64,000 nucleotides of DNA from Gnetum montanum (lineage: Eukaryota > Streptophyta > Gnetopsida > Gnetales > Gnetaceae): assembly GCA_015680685.1 (NCBI GenBank), contig MNCI01004170.1, positions 966,061 through 1,030,060 on the forward strand, in the 5' to 3' direction. The position numbers were made by a program, and so were the translations under genes. The first letter of the stretch is position 1; every line of letters starts with the position of its first letter. This document shows positions 23,040-33,032 of the stretch, one piece after another. The notes below the pieces were generated by a model that saw nothing but the letters and a program-made list of their open reading frames with translations, was not told the DNA's origin and searched no databases.

Positions 23040-24330
23040 GCTCACTAATCAATTTTCTAATGAACTCTTTGTTGAAGCAATTAATGACCAAGTTCCCATA
23101 GAACCAAAATGGTATGATGACATCTTCACTTATTTTCTCACTTAGAATATGCCATAAGATCTGGACCACAAGAAGAAACGACAGTTTCTTCATCAGGCCA
23201 AGTGCTTCATGGAAATTAACAAACACATTTATAGGGTGTGTGCTAATGGTCTGGTTCATTGGTGTGTCCCTGATACTAATCAATTGCACATTCTCCAAGA
23301 TGCTCATGAGGGCCCTTCCAGAGGCCATTATGTAGGGATACACATGATCATTAAAATCCTTATGGGAAGGTACTATTTTCAACAATCTTTAGGGATGCCT
23401 ACCAATTTGTTTGATCTTGTGAACATTGTCAATGAGATGGTGGGATGACCTACAAATGGAGGAACCTCAATAGTGGATCCAACCACTCAAACCCTTCAAC
23501 ATATGGGGCATAGCCTTCATGGGTCCCATCACACCCATGTCCAATGGAAAGGCATACATTATCATCATCATTGACTACTATACTAAGTTGGTAGAAGCAG
23601 CAACTGTTGTTGATTGTACATCATCCACTATTGCTTGATTTTCTTAACAAGACATTATAAAGAGGTTTGGGATGGCATGTGCACTAATTTCTAACAATGG
23701 AACCCATTTCATAGGCACAATTTTTTTAAGCTCATGAAACACTTTGGGGTTGAACATAAATGAATAACACCCTACCACCTCTAAGCTAATGGTCAAGCAG
23801 AGGTTACTAACAGGGAGATTACAAAACTCAACAGTGCCCTTTGGGCCTACCATTCAACATGGAAACTTCGTATAGGCTACTCTCCCTATGAGTTGGTGTA
23901 TGGGAAGCTACCAACACTTCCTATTCAATCCTAGCTCCATACACTTTCAACAGCCTATGACTTGGATCTTAACCTAAGTCTAGCACAAAGAGAATAATTG
24001 ATCAACCTTAACGTGCTAGATGAAAACTAATTAGTGGCCATGTCCTTGAATGAAGTGCATAAGGCATTTATTAAGCAATGACATGACCTAAGAATAAGGA
24101 AAGTCAAATTTCAACCTGGAGATAAGGTCCTTTGTTGGAACCCCACACATGTTCCACAATGAACAAAATTTCAAACATTGTGGGAGGGGCCTTATATAAT
24201 TGACAAACCTTTTTCCTCTAGGGCCATGTTAATTTACAAACTTGAGAGCTTGAACAAAAAATAGTTGGTCAACATTCCACAAATAAAACCTTTCCATGAG
24301 CCCAAGTAAGCCAGTGCAACAAATACCTCA
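23040..24330 (+). pseudogene. Element B integrase
   Basis: The zinc-binding region is near 23290-23420, with HILQDAHEGPSRGHYVG. The core follows after a frameshift: the strand reads [21 protein letters not shown] at about 23525-23590, giving the first Asp; the second is Asn in ISNNGTHF (23680-23715); and the Glu is present in GQAEVTNREI (23795-23820). The C-terminal part reads NSALWAYHSTWKL, PYELVYGKLPTLP and a KVLCWNP block up to about 24300. It closely matches element A at 960-2235. At least two frameshifts and several stops disable it. Confidence 0.85.
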
Positions 24331-24370
24331 TTATATGGACAACCTCGCTTAATCTTGCATGTCTCCTCCT

Positions 24371-24391
24371 TTTAACTCAGTTATGGGGGAG
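24371..24391 (+). promoter_or_regulatory. Internal polypurine-like tract after integrase
   Basis: TTTTAACTCAGTTATGGGGG, then AGATGG. The same position in element A, on the minus strand, reads TTAGTCGTGGGGGAGATGG. A near copy, TTTTAATTCAGTCATGGGGG, precedes the LTR at 29637. It may be the plus-strand primer of an A-like 3' LTR or a central polypurine tract. Confidence 0.5.
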
Positions 24392-25333
24392 ATGGTCATC
24401 CGTGCTAATAATTTATATGGCTCCTTTGTTTTTCTATTTTTTTTACACTTTGCTTATTTTACACCTTTTTGTTTTATACTCTTTTCCTATTTTACATAAT
24501 TTTTTATTTTTATACCATCATTGGTACATTTTATTTTTCTTGAATATTTTACACTTTCTTGTATAATTTCCTTTGTTTTGGGTGTGATTTTCTAAAATTT
24601 CTACTAATAAAGTGCTTTGTACTAATAGGACATAGTGGTGCTATAGTTGTTGTTAATGGTGGTTTGTACTTATTATTTTTGATTACTAATGTTTGGTTTC
24701 TGTTTTTGTATTTTGGTATCGATAACTAAGACATGGTTTCTTTTTCATGGAATAGGTAGTGAGTCCATGACATCCATCCATTGATAAAATCTATGGTTTC
24801 CCTTGTTTTGGAAGTATGAGGTCCCTTTTCATTAAGTAAAACTTTAGTGAACTTATGACCTTGGTAGTTTTTGAACTTGGAAAGGATTCAAGGGTTTGAA
24901 TAGGGTGTGACTTCAAGGGGACTCAATGCTCTCTATACCCTTCTACTTACTTGGGTGCATGAGTATTTTCATGGATTTCTTACTATTCCATGTTGACCAG
25001 TAATAGGAAGTTGAATAAGTCTTTGCATGGTGTGGTTCCCATCCTATATATATATATGAAAAAAATTGAAAAATGATGAGAATTCAAAGCACACCCCTTA
25101 GACAAAATAACAGGCTATAAGCACTAGTTATGAGACTAGAAAGACATGTTACCCATGCCTAAAGGTTTCCTCTAACTAAGGTCCTTCCTCACTTCCTGCT
25201 TCTCTTTTCTTCTTTATAGGAATAATGTTTGGTTTGTGGGAGCACTCTTGTATCTCAAGGGGGTGGACTGATCTTAGAGTGATGATGCAAAGTCACTAAA
25301 TGTGATTGGTTTTGGTTTAGGCTAAGGATGGAT
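24392..25333 (+). repeat. 3' region shared with element A
   Basis: Homologous to 1-917 read on the minus strand. It has T-rich DNA with TTTTACAC words (24420-24560), then blocks such as GGTAGTGAGTCCATGACATC and CTTCAAGGGGACTC shared with A, and a short TATATATATATGAAAAAAA tract near 25047-25064. Non-coding. If it is an LTR, its partner is not in the window. Confidence 0.65.
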
Positions 25334-26399
25334 TTTATCAAGTCATTTAACCATAAAATCCATGATGTACTTTGTGTGACCTTACTTGTGAACTCCATTC
25401 CACTTTCTCTTTCATCCATCTATGCTTTTCATGACTCACCTCATTGTCAATGTCCATGTCCCTATTCGATGCCTTGGTTTGATGTGCTTAAATTCTTAGG
25501 TAGATTCTTCCTAGTTTTGATCCTTAACTTTCATAACCATTAATCACCTATGGAATCCAAAAAATCCTTAGGTTGGATTATGCAAGGAAAAAATGGGCAT
25601 ATGCTTGCTATGGGGAGGCTCCACTTGCATATCTCTTAGTTGGATTAGTTAAGTATCTCATCCTTAGACATTCTTGCAATCCAAACCTTTGTGCGCCTCA
25701 TCTAATGCATCTAATTGTGCACTCCTTAGGGCAATTTCTTTGATGAACATATTTTCCATTCATTTTTTTTTCAATTTTCCATTCAATGATTCCATTAAGT
25801 TCTTGGCTTTTTTGAAACTCCACGGACCCCACTTTCATTAGAAAACTCTATGTATTTTATGAGAAATTCAAGTTTAAAAATTTTTCTTACACGCTTCATA
25901 AATGGATACTCATCGATGGACCCCTTACATATATGCAACCCTATATACGCGATCCTATCCATGCAGCACAAAAATAATCTATATATACATGCTCACACTT
26001 TGAATTTTTCACATTTCCTTTCAAATGCCAAAGGAGTTTTGCAGTTTTTAGAGCCCAAAACCTTCCAAAAGTCATATCTTTGTAACCAGTTGTCAAAATC
26101 ACTTTGTTCTTTAACCTTGTAGCTATTGGAGGTCAGCTCTTACTTGTGGGGGCCACAAACCTAAAGTTTTTGATTGAAAGTTTTTCAAAGGTTCTAACTA
26201 CCACAAAGGTTTAACAAAGAAACTAATATGAAAACATCAAATTACAAAAGTTAAACTCTTCCAACTAACTCTGGTAATGCTTAAAAATTAAAAATTAATA
26301 AAATAATAATAAAATAACCAATCTACCATGGTCCAACCTTAACCTAAGTGTAACTAAATGACAATATGAGGTATCAAAAAATTATAATTTACATGTTAT
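25334..26399. other. Non-coding DNA, nothing recognised
   Basis: AT-rich. The short open frames at 25328-25543 and 25850-26122 have no recognisable motif and no homologue elsewhere in the window. Near 26280-26320 there is an A/T-rich stretch. Confidence 0.4.
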
Positions 26400-29200
26400 A
26401 TATACTAATCCTTGAATGTGTTGTGACCATAGATGGAACCAAAGGGGAAGCACACACAAGAAGGACCATCATAGCCATGGAACAAATGACCATGAATGGG
26501 AAAGGGCTAATAAGAGGATTAAGAAGAACAAGCAACAACCCATGCTACGGGACATCTTAGGGAGGAGCCTGAAGTGGAATCTATTCATTTGATTCTAGAA
26601 TAAGCAACAATGATAGAGCAATCCCACCGAGATGAAACACTAGCCCCACAAGTAAACCTTGAGGTGACCTTGACAATAGCCTACCTTAAACAGATCAAAT
26701 CAAATAAGGTTTAGAAAATAGTGCTCAAAGAGTTAAATTTTAGCTCTTTCTTGGAGCAAGCACCTCAAGAAGTACAAGATGAACTAAATACCTCTTCCAT
26801 GTGATCCATCATCACTTCTAGTGGGGAGTGGTACATGGGAGAGACGTTCTTATTCTAGAATAATAGGTAGGCTAGTTAATGGTCAAGATCAAGGACATTT
26901 TAGTGTCCTACTTAGTGTAGGCCATTTCAGAGGCACTTGAGTTGCTAGAAACTGGGATGAATCTCATTGAGATTCTAATACAGGCATACCCCAGCATGAA
27001 GAACAAATGGTTATAAAGGTGTTATGGTGTTGATTGTAAGGAGTATGGTGTGCTCACATTGATGGAGAGAATCTACTACAATATTGTAGCCTTTTACCTC
27101 AATTCAATGGTGAGGCCAAGTAAGATCATTACCTTCTCCACTCGTGTGTGTGCCACTCTAAGTAGTAGATTCCCTATCAACCTTCCACAATTAATCTATC
27201 TTGAGTTAGAAAAGCACTTTAATGAGACCAAATGTGGAAGGAAGGAACTCCTCTTTCCATGCCTCATTAGAAAACTATGTTGAAGGGGAGGGATTGCTTG
27301 CTATACAAACAATGATGTTCAATGTGCTCCATCCACTAACTAGATGAAGATGATGAAGGACAAAGTCCCTGCAAAAATCATTCAAGAAGAGAAGTAGCAA
27401 CTACCACCCCCACCACCCACTTAACAAATAGTATCAGATATCATTGCAACTTCTCAATGATTGCATGAATTTCGAGAATGGCTCTTGAGTGAGCAAGAGT
27501 AACAAGAAGGAATAAGTGATGGAAACTTATCTATGTATTGGCTAGTGATGAGTCAATGGAGTGGCTCGAATAGTTAGCTAGATGGAGGGAGGTGGACTAA
27601 TTTTTTTGGCTCAAAAAATGTAGTTGCTTGCAAGATCAAATCCTAGCACCTGAGAGGTAATAGTATCCCTCTCACAATAGCAGTGATTTTTAGAAATCTT
27701 TGAGAACATTGCTACTTTTCTAGTGTGGTTGGAGAAGGGTGAAGGGGCAATAGTTTTGATGATGCAGCACTAGGGGTAGGAGACAGTAGTGGAAGTGGTT
27801 GTTGATAGAATTGATGAAACTCTAAATGCATGTTTGGCATCTATACTAAACATCTCTTCACTTAAAGATGTGTAGACACCCACAAAGATAGTAAGTAGAA
27901 AGTTGGACCTAGCACAACATGAACAATTGTTGGACCAATTGGTGGGAATGAGGAAACCGATTTTGGATGTCTTCAATCTTGTAGACAACATAATTGCAAC
28001 CCATTTGGAGCTGCTAGAAGAAAGGGGCAAGAACATCATTTTAGATGGAAAACTTGAAATAGCCAAAGAGCTAAAAGAATGCTTCACTGTAGAGGTTGCT
28101 GAACTAATAGCCTATATTTTTGACCCTACATTTCTCAACTTAGCACTAACAAAGGATGAAGCTCTTGAACAACTTCACATGAGATTGAAATGGGTTGAAG
28201 GTGCGATGGAGACGACAGTGTTCTATTAATCCTTTGCAAAGGCCACTCAGCCTAAAATTTAGAAGGTCTTAGATTAGAACTACCAAGGAAATGTACAAAG
28301 AATCATTGCCTATGAAATGTTGATGCGTAAAAATAGTAGATGGTAGAGTTCATCCATCAACAGTATGAGTAACTAGCCAAAGTGAATACTAAGATGAGGA
28401 TATTGGTTGTAGAAAACAGAAACCTCTCCATGAAGGAGGTTTGTGCTCTTTGCCAAAAGATTACAATCGAAGTAGCTGCCTAGAAATAAGAGGCTCTCAA
28501 ATTTGAGAGAGTTAAAAATCACTACAGAGATAAGATCGATCTATAAAAAGAAGTTAATGAAAAGCACATCTAGTTGGCAAAGGAAAATGTAAAAATGTAA
28601 ATGAGATCCTCTAGCAGCTTAGCAAGGAAGAGGGATGTGGCAACCTATCATTGATGCGATAAATGTCTACAATAAAGTGGAGATTTGCATGAAGGAGTTG
28701 TAGATTTAGGAAATGACTAAATACATGAAGCTTTCCAATCTCTGATATGCAAATCTAGCTATGCTGACTATGCAACAATTGCATTCTGAATTGGAGAAAC
28801 AAGTGGCTAGCTTGTACTTGTTGTATAAGACAGAGTTCAAGCACCACAAGGACACCAAGTAGAAGCTTGCAGTGGCAAACATGAAACTCGAGGTTCTCAA
28901 GGTGAAGTTCACTAATGAAAGATCAACTACCAAGAACTTGGCCAAGAGGATGAAAGACTACCAGGAGCTACAAAACACATTTAAAGCATTCGATATTCAA
29001 CGTAAGCAATTCATTGCCTATTTTATCATTGTTAATGAGTTGTTCCTAGTAATGCCTTGTCCATTAGTTATTCCCATTCCAGCCCACATTAGTGATGTTG
29101 TATGGACTATGAATGATCCTCGGAGCATGGAGGAAAAGATGAAGGCATTGTTGAATGCCTTTTGCCTTCCACTAGAAGTGGGAGCTATAGTAGGATAGCC
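26400..29200 (+). pseudogene. 3' ORF of element B: transposon-protein-like domain plus coiled coil
   Basis: A long decayed frame. Around 27035-27300 it reads EYGVLTLMERIYYNIVAFYLNSMVRPS, later INLPQLIYLELEKHF and ELLFPCLIRKLC. This pattern resembles the 'putative plant transposon protein' domain found in uncharacterised ORFs of plant gypsy elements (Pfam Transposase_32, from memory). A Pro run follows near 27405. From about 27900 to 29200 (open at 27903-28229 and 28872-29198) there are heptad-like Leu/Glu/Lys stretches, for example LLEERGKNIILDGKLEIAKEL, consistent with a long coiled coil. It lies after integrase and before the polypurine tract, the position of env-like ORFs, but no membrane segment is visible. 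Many stops are present. Whether it belongs to B or to a second element joined at 24390 is open. Confidence 0.45.
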
Positions 29201-29228
29201 ACAACCACCTCAACCATCACATGTGTCT

Positions 29229-29450
29229 GAAGCAGGAGAAGGTTCTTTAGAATCTTAGGAACCTTCATCGCTTGGGACCATATGATCTTTTTAACCATCT
29301 TCATGTCATTAGAGGATGTGTTATCCACTACGTACACCTGAAGCAGGAGAAGGTTCTTCAAAATCTTAGGAACCTCTATCACCTGGAACCATATGATCTT
29401 GTCAATTATCTTCATGTTGTTACAGGATGTGTTGTCCAATTTTGTTCAAT
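29229..29450 (+). repeat. Tandem duplication, two 111-bp units
   Basis: Unit 1 runs 29229-29339 and unit 2 runs 29340-29450. Both start GAAGCAGGAGAAGGTTCTT and share ATCTTAGGAACC, ACCATATGATCTT and GGATGTGTT words; about one base in six differs. The length is a multiple of three, so the duplication keeps frame. Confidence 0.85.
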
Positions 29451-29615
29451 CATGTTCTGGTGTTTAATTTTATGTGATGAACACTATAATTTTATAATCA
29501 ATGTTGATCCATACACCCAGGTACTTAGTTTTGTTTTGTTATTTTAATTTTGTTGTGTCATGTGTCTGTCAATAATTCCATACCTTCCCAATTTTGTAAT
29601 TACTTAAGGACTAGT

Positions 29616-29636
29616 TTTAATTCAGTCATGGGGGTA
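29616..29636 (+). promoter_or_regulatory. Polypurine tract of element B
   Basis: TTTTAATTCAGTCATGGGGG followed by TA, directly before the LTR start TGAGGAAGAG. It fits a plus-strand primer. Confidence 0.6.
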
Positions 29637-30341
29637 TGAGGAAGAGTCTTTACTCAGCTACATCAATAGGATTTTGTTGACATAAACCTGTCAACGAGAT
29701 CCCATTAATGTAGGGTTTCCCATGTTGAAATGTACCCATCGACATGGCACCCTAGCTATGTTAATGTGGGATTACAATTTTTGTTGCTAGTAGATATCTT
29801 GTAGTTTGTCTCCATAAGAGATAGAATAATTTTCTAAGTGCTCATAGTAAGAGTCAAGGAGTGTATGGATCTTTATTTGAGCATTGTTGTACCCAAGCAC
29901 CCTAGTGTGTATGGCAATAAAGATGAGCTTTTTGATAAACCTTGTAGCACTTGGACTAGCTTAATGATTTATTTATGCATTTATTATTATTTTTTAATTA
30001 AGTAATTAATTAAGATATGATGATTAAGACTTTAAGTAATTAATTAAGCTAAATAGACTAGCATACATAAGTACAACCACTTTGAGCATACATATAACAC
30101 TTGGTAATCCTAGTAGCACTTAATGCTTGGTCGCCCAGTAGTGTTGTACATGTTCAAGATGTGTATAGATGCTTATGTTAGGATAATTAGTTGTTAATTA
30201 TAAATTTAATTAGTTAAACTAGTTAATTAATTTATTCTCAATCTATTACCAACCTTAGGAATCCACGAAATTTGACCAGATCACGTGTGAATGCCTTAGT
30301 TAATCCTATGGTTGGACGTAGGGGTACCTCACTGCTCATCA
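29637..30341 (+). repeat. Element B 3' LTR (705 bp)
   Basis: It starts TGAGGAAGAG and ends CACTGCTCATCA. Shared with 36077-36894, 55155-56246 and in part 18738-19111. Conserved landmarks are AGTGCTCATAGTAAGAGTC, GGCAATAAAGATGAGC (a possible polyadenylation signal), GACCACTTTGAGCAT-type words and TTATTCTCAATCTATTACC. The flank CATACCAATA looks like the last bases of the long LTR of element C. Confidence 0.7.
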
Positions 30342-30399
30342 CATACCAATAGTTCTTTATTACTAGAAAGGTTTAGAAAGTTAGATATCAATTTTAGTT

Positions 30400-31310
30400 C
30401 ATGACCAAATAGACTGATAGTTTAGAAGATTTTGAAGGTTCCAAAGAAATTCTTGATTATAAGACTGATTATTCATTAGAAGAAGAACAAAAGAAGGTTC
30501 TTGAGTTTGGAAAAAGTAGTGGAGTAAAGAAAAGAAAGATAAGATCACCCCTTGTTTCTAGTTTATTTGTGTATAAGAGAAGATTAAAGAAATTTAAGAG
30601 TTTAACAATGAAAAGAAATTCTAAGAGGATGGCAAATCCTTGGCAAAGAATTACACCATTAGGATTTCAAAATTACAATGATATTTCCAAGGTAGTTTAT
30701 AAGTATTTTTCTAAGCCTTTTATTCCTAGAAATTCTTACTTTCTTGAAGAATAAATCCACATGTTTGAGTTAGCTTTAATTGATACAAATATTCAAGACC
30801 AAGATCAAGCTTGTAGATTGTATGTAGAAAATCTAAAGGATGTGACTCAAATTTGGTATTCAAACTTGCCAAGAAATAGTATCTCAAGTTGGAATGATAT
30901 GAAAAGTCTTTTCTTAGCCCAGTTTGGAAATCAATTAGATCAAGAACTACACTATGGGCTAGTACAAGCTAAGCAACGAGTTAAAGAGTCAATTACAGAT
31001 TTTAATATTAGGTTTCAAAAAATTTGTGACCTCTTTCAAAGATAGTATAGACCATCAGATGAAGTGCTTAGAGACACCTATTTTAAGGTTATAAATCCTA
31101 ATATTTCAATTTGGTTAAGAAGAACTTCAAACTTGATAACATTGAATGACTACTTTAGTGAAGATATATAGTTAGAAAAATAGTTGAACTTAAGCAATGA
31201 AGAGATTATTACAACTCAAAAAAAGAAGAGAAAATGATAATTCTTATGCAAGATTTTACTTAACTTAAAGCATTATCAGGGCCATCTCACATGAAGATAG
31301 AGCAAGAGTT
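30400..31310 (+). pseudogene. Element C gag
   Basis: The leader at 30395 reads into a charged N-terminus; open parts are 30569-30754 and 30761-31045. It includes NPWQRITPLGFQNYNDISKV, an FELALIDTNIQDQDQACRLY stretch and WNDMKSLFLAQFGNQLDQEL, the conserved Trp/Phe pattern of Retrotrans_gag. After a TAG at 31042 the frame resumes with YRPSDEVLRDTY and NPNISIWLRRT. It matches E at 50960-51632 almost residue by residue, with stops at different places. No zinc knuckle is seen. Confidence 0.8.
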
Positions 31311-31972
31311 AGAAAGCAAAGGATTTGAAAAAAGGATAGTTAATGAGAGACTTGTCCAACAAAGTAGTGAAACTAGAAAAAGCTTTGATGAAGGTTAAGA
31401 TTAATTAAGAAAAGAAAATTAGAAAACATAAACATCAAGATACTAACTTAGTAGAAGATGAGGATGAAAGTGAGCTTGTTACTTCCAACTTCCTTGATAT
31501 TGAATCAAATAATGAGTTATGTAGTGTTCATTACGCAAGCAAATCTTTTAGTAATGGATCTAGTGATACTTATTCCTTATCAAGTTTTGAAGAGGATATA
31601 TCCTTAGATGAAGAGTGTAATAACAATAAAGAAAATGAGTATAATCTAAGATCAAAAGAAATATTAACTACTTTTAAGCTTTCAAACATCATTTCTAACC
31701 CATCTACTAAGAGAAAGGTTTTTGAAACAAGTAGAAGAGAGAAAATAAAAGTAAAGAAGATCAAGTAGAGCATAGTACTCAAAATCAATCTTTTAATAAA
31801 TGGATGAAGAAATTAGGTTTTTATGGAGATGGAGAATATAATTTGATTGAAGATCTCAAACATGTCAGGGGAAATATTAGTATATATCAATTACTGTAGA
31901 TTGGAGATTAGCAAAGAAAATTTTTGGAGTTTATTAAAGGCAAAAAGAGAGTTGAAAAGTCAAAGTTAAGCT
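31311..31972 (+). pseudogene. Element C gag-protease linker, acidic/serine-rich
   Basis: Reads as a Lys/Glu-rich possible coiled-coil stretch (VKLEKALMKVK region) followed by an acidic and Ser/Asn-rich tract near 31440-31620 (EDEDESELV, SSNGSSDTYSLSS-like). It matches E at 50150-50800. It is probably a spacer or a nucleocapsid substitute; no domain is recognised. The minus-strand open frame at 31570-31788 is its antisense shadow. Confidence 0.55.
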
Positions 31973-32503
31973 ATGTGTCCAATAATGATGAGAAAAAAAA
32001 CTAGCTATGATTGTACTCTTGATAAAGAAGATCCTCCTTTTCTTTTGACAATGAAGTTAAAGGACAAGTATATTCACAATTGTTTAGTCAATTTTGGAGC
32101 CACCTCTATTATTATGCCATCATCTATAAGCAAGAAACTTGGTTTGATTCTTGAAAAATCAAATAAGAAGATTGGTCAAGTGGAAAAAAGTAGAGTAAAA
32201 ATTGTGGGTCAGCTACCAAATGTTTTGTTAGAAATCACTTCTAAACCATGTATCAAAAGTAGAGTAACTATTCAAGTGGTAGATATAGTAGATCCACATA
32301 GTCTTTTATTGAGTAAAAGTTGGAATAAGAATTTCTCAGGTTACATATCAAAAGATTACTCACATATGTGGCTACCTTGGAAAGGAGAGTCGAATCAAAT
32401 ATACATATATTGTAAACCTTTGATGAGTGAAAACATTACTTTAAATGGAAAGAATAAAGCCATTAAAGCAAGAGCTTTTGAAACCAAAATTTGCACACTT
32501 TAA
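31973..32503 (+). pseudogene. Element C protease
   Basis: Open over 176 codons. The retropepsin active site lies at about residue 41-45 in LVNFGATSIIMP, where the catalytic Asp is replaced by Asn. The E copy keeps the Asp but has Lys for the Gly. Downstream come a basic VEKSRVKIVGQLPNVLLEI strand and a VDIVDPHSLLLSKSW stretch that may correspond to the flap and C-terminal hydrophobic segments. It is longer than a minimal retropepsin (about 100 aa) because it runs into the linker before the extra RNase H. Start at the first ATG of the open frame; in the element it is part of the polyprotein. Confidence 0.75.
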
Positions 32504-32544
32504 TAAGTTGATAACTTGGAAAAAAGGAGAATCTCAAAATGAGA

Positions 32545-32990
32545 GCAAATGGGAACTATATACTTTGATAGTTCTTGTAACTCCAAAGGTGCATGAATTG
32601 GAATAGTATTAGTAAAAGATGATTTCCCAAAAATATTCAAGGAAATTCATCTATCTTTCCCTTGTATGAACAACAAGGCCAAATATGAAGCTTTATGTAT
32701 TGGAATTAAGACAACAATTGGAAAAGAAATCAAAGAAATCACTAGTAAGGAAGACTCAAGATTAGTTTGTGAATAGATTAAATGTAACTGTATAGTGAAA
32801 AGCTCATTCTTGTGACCCTATAGACAACTTGTCTACAAAATGTTGGATCAATTTCATCACTACCAAATAGAACATATAGATAGGAAAGATAATTATATAG
32901 TAGATAGATTAGCAAAAGTAGCTTTAACATTAGATGTAAAAAAGATAGAAAGTTATGAAGGGGTAATAATTGAGAAATAGCATCAACCAT
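32545..32990 (+). pseudogene. Element C extra RNase H, between protease and RT
   Basis: The frame reads WELYTLIVLV in one phase and YFDSSCNSKGA in the other; in the second, the first catalytic Asp lies in FDSSC near 32562. It continues IVLVKDDFPKIF, NNKAKYEALCIGI (the Glu), KEDSRLVCE (third Asp) and HIDRKDNYIVDRLAK (fourth Asp). All four acidic positions of an RNase H fold are visible. This pattern is the plant and retroelement 'archaeal-type' RNase H, distinct from the usual gypsy RNase H, which is also present at 38095-38500. Two or three stops occur. The E copy at 49130-49595 has the same place and spacing, so the order is not a local rearrangement. Confidence 0.75.
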
Positions 32991-33032
32991 TAGTACTAGA
33001 TAACATAAAGCATTTCCAATTATTTGAAGGTG

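Larger units (their letters stand above)
18738..30341 (+). mobile_element. Element B: Ty3/gypsy element with a further 3' ORF
   Basis: The order is truncated 5' LTR (18738-19111), tRNA-Asp-like primer site (19113), gag, protease, RT, RNase H, integrase (to about 24330), a 3' region shared with element A, a coiled-coil ORF (26400-29200), a polypurine tract and a 3' LTR (29637-30341). The two LTR pieces share about 370 bp, including CCCAGTAGTGTT, TTAATTTATTCTCAATC and a conserved ...TCATCA end. A second polypurine-like tract directly after integrase leaves another reading open: two 3' ends, one from an A-like element, joined here. All coding parts contain stops, so the element is dead. Confidence 0.55.

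Noticed and set aside
29272-29547. 91-aa frame with an internal repeat
   Set aside because: The repeat is the 111-bp DNA duplication; this frame differs from that of the upstream coiled-coil ORF.
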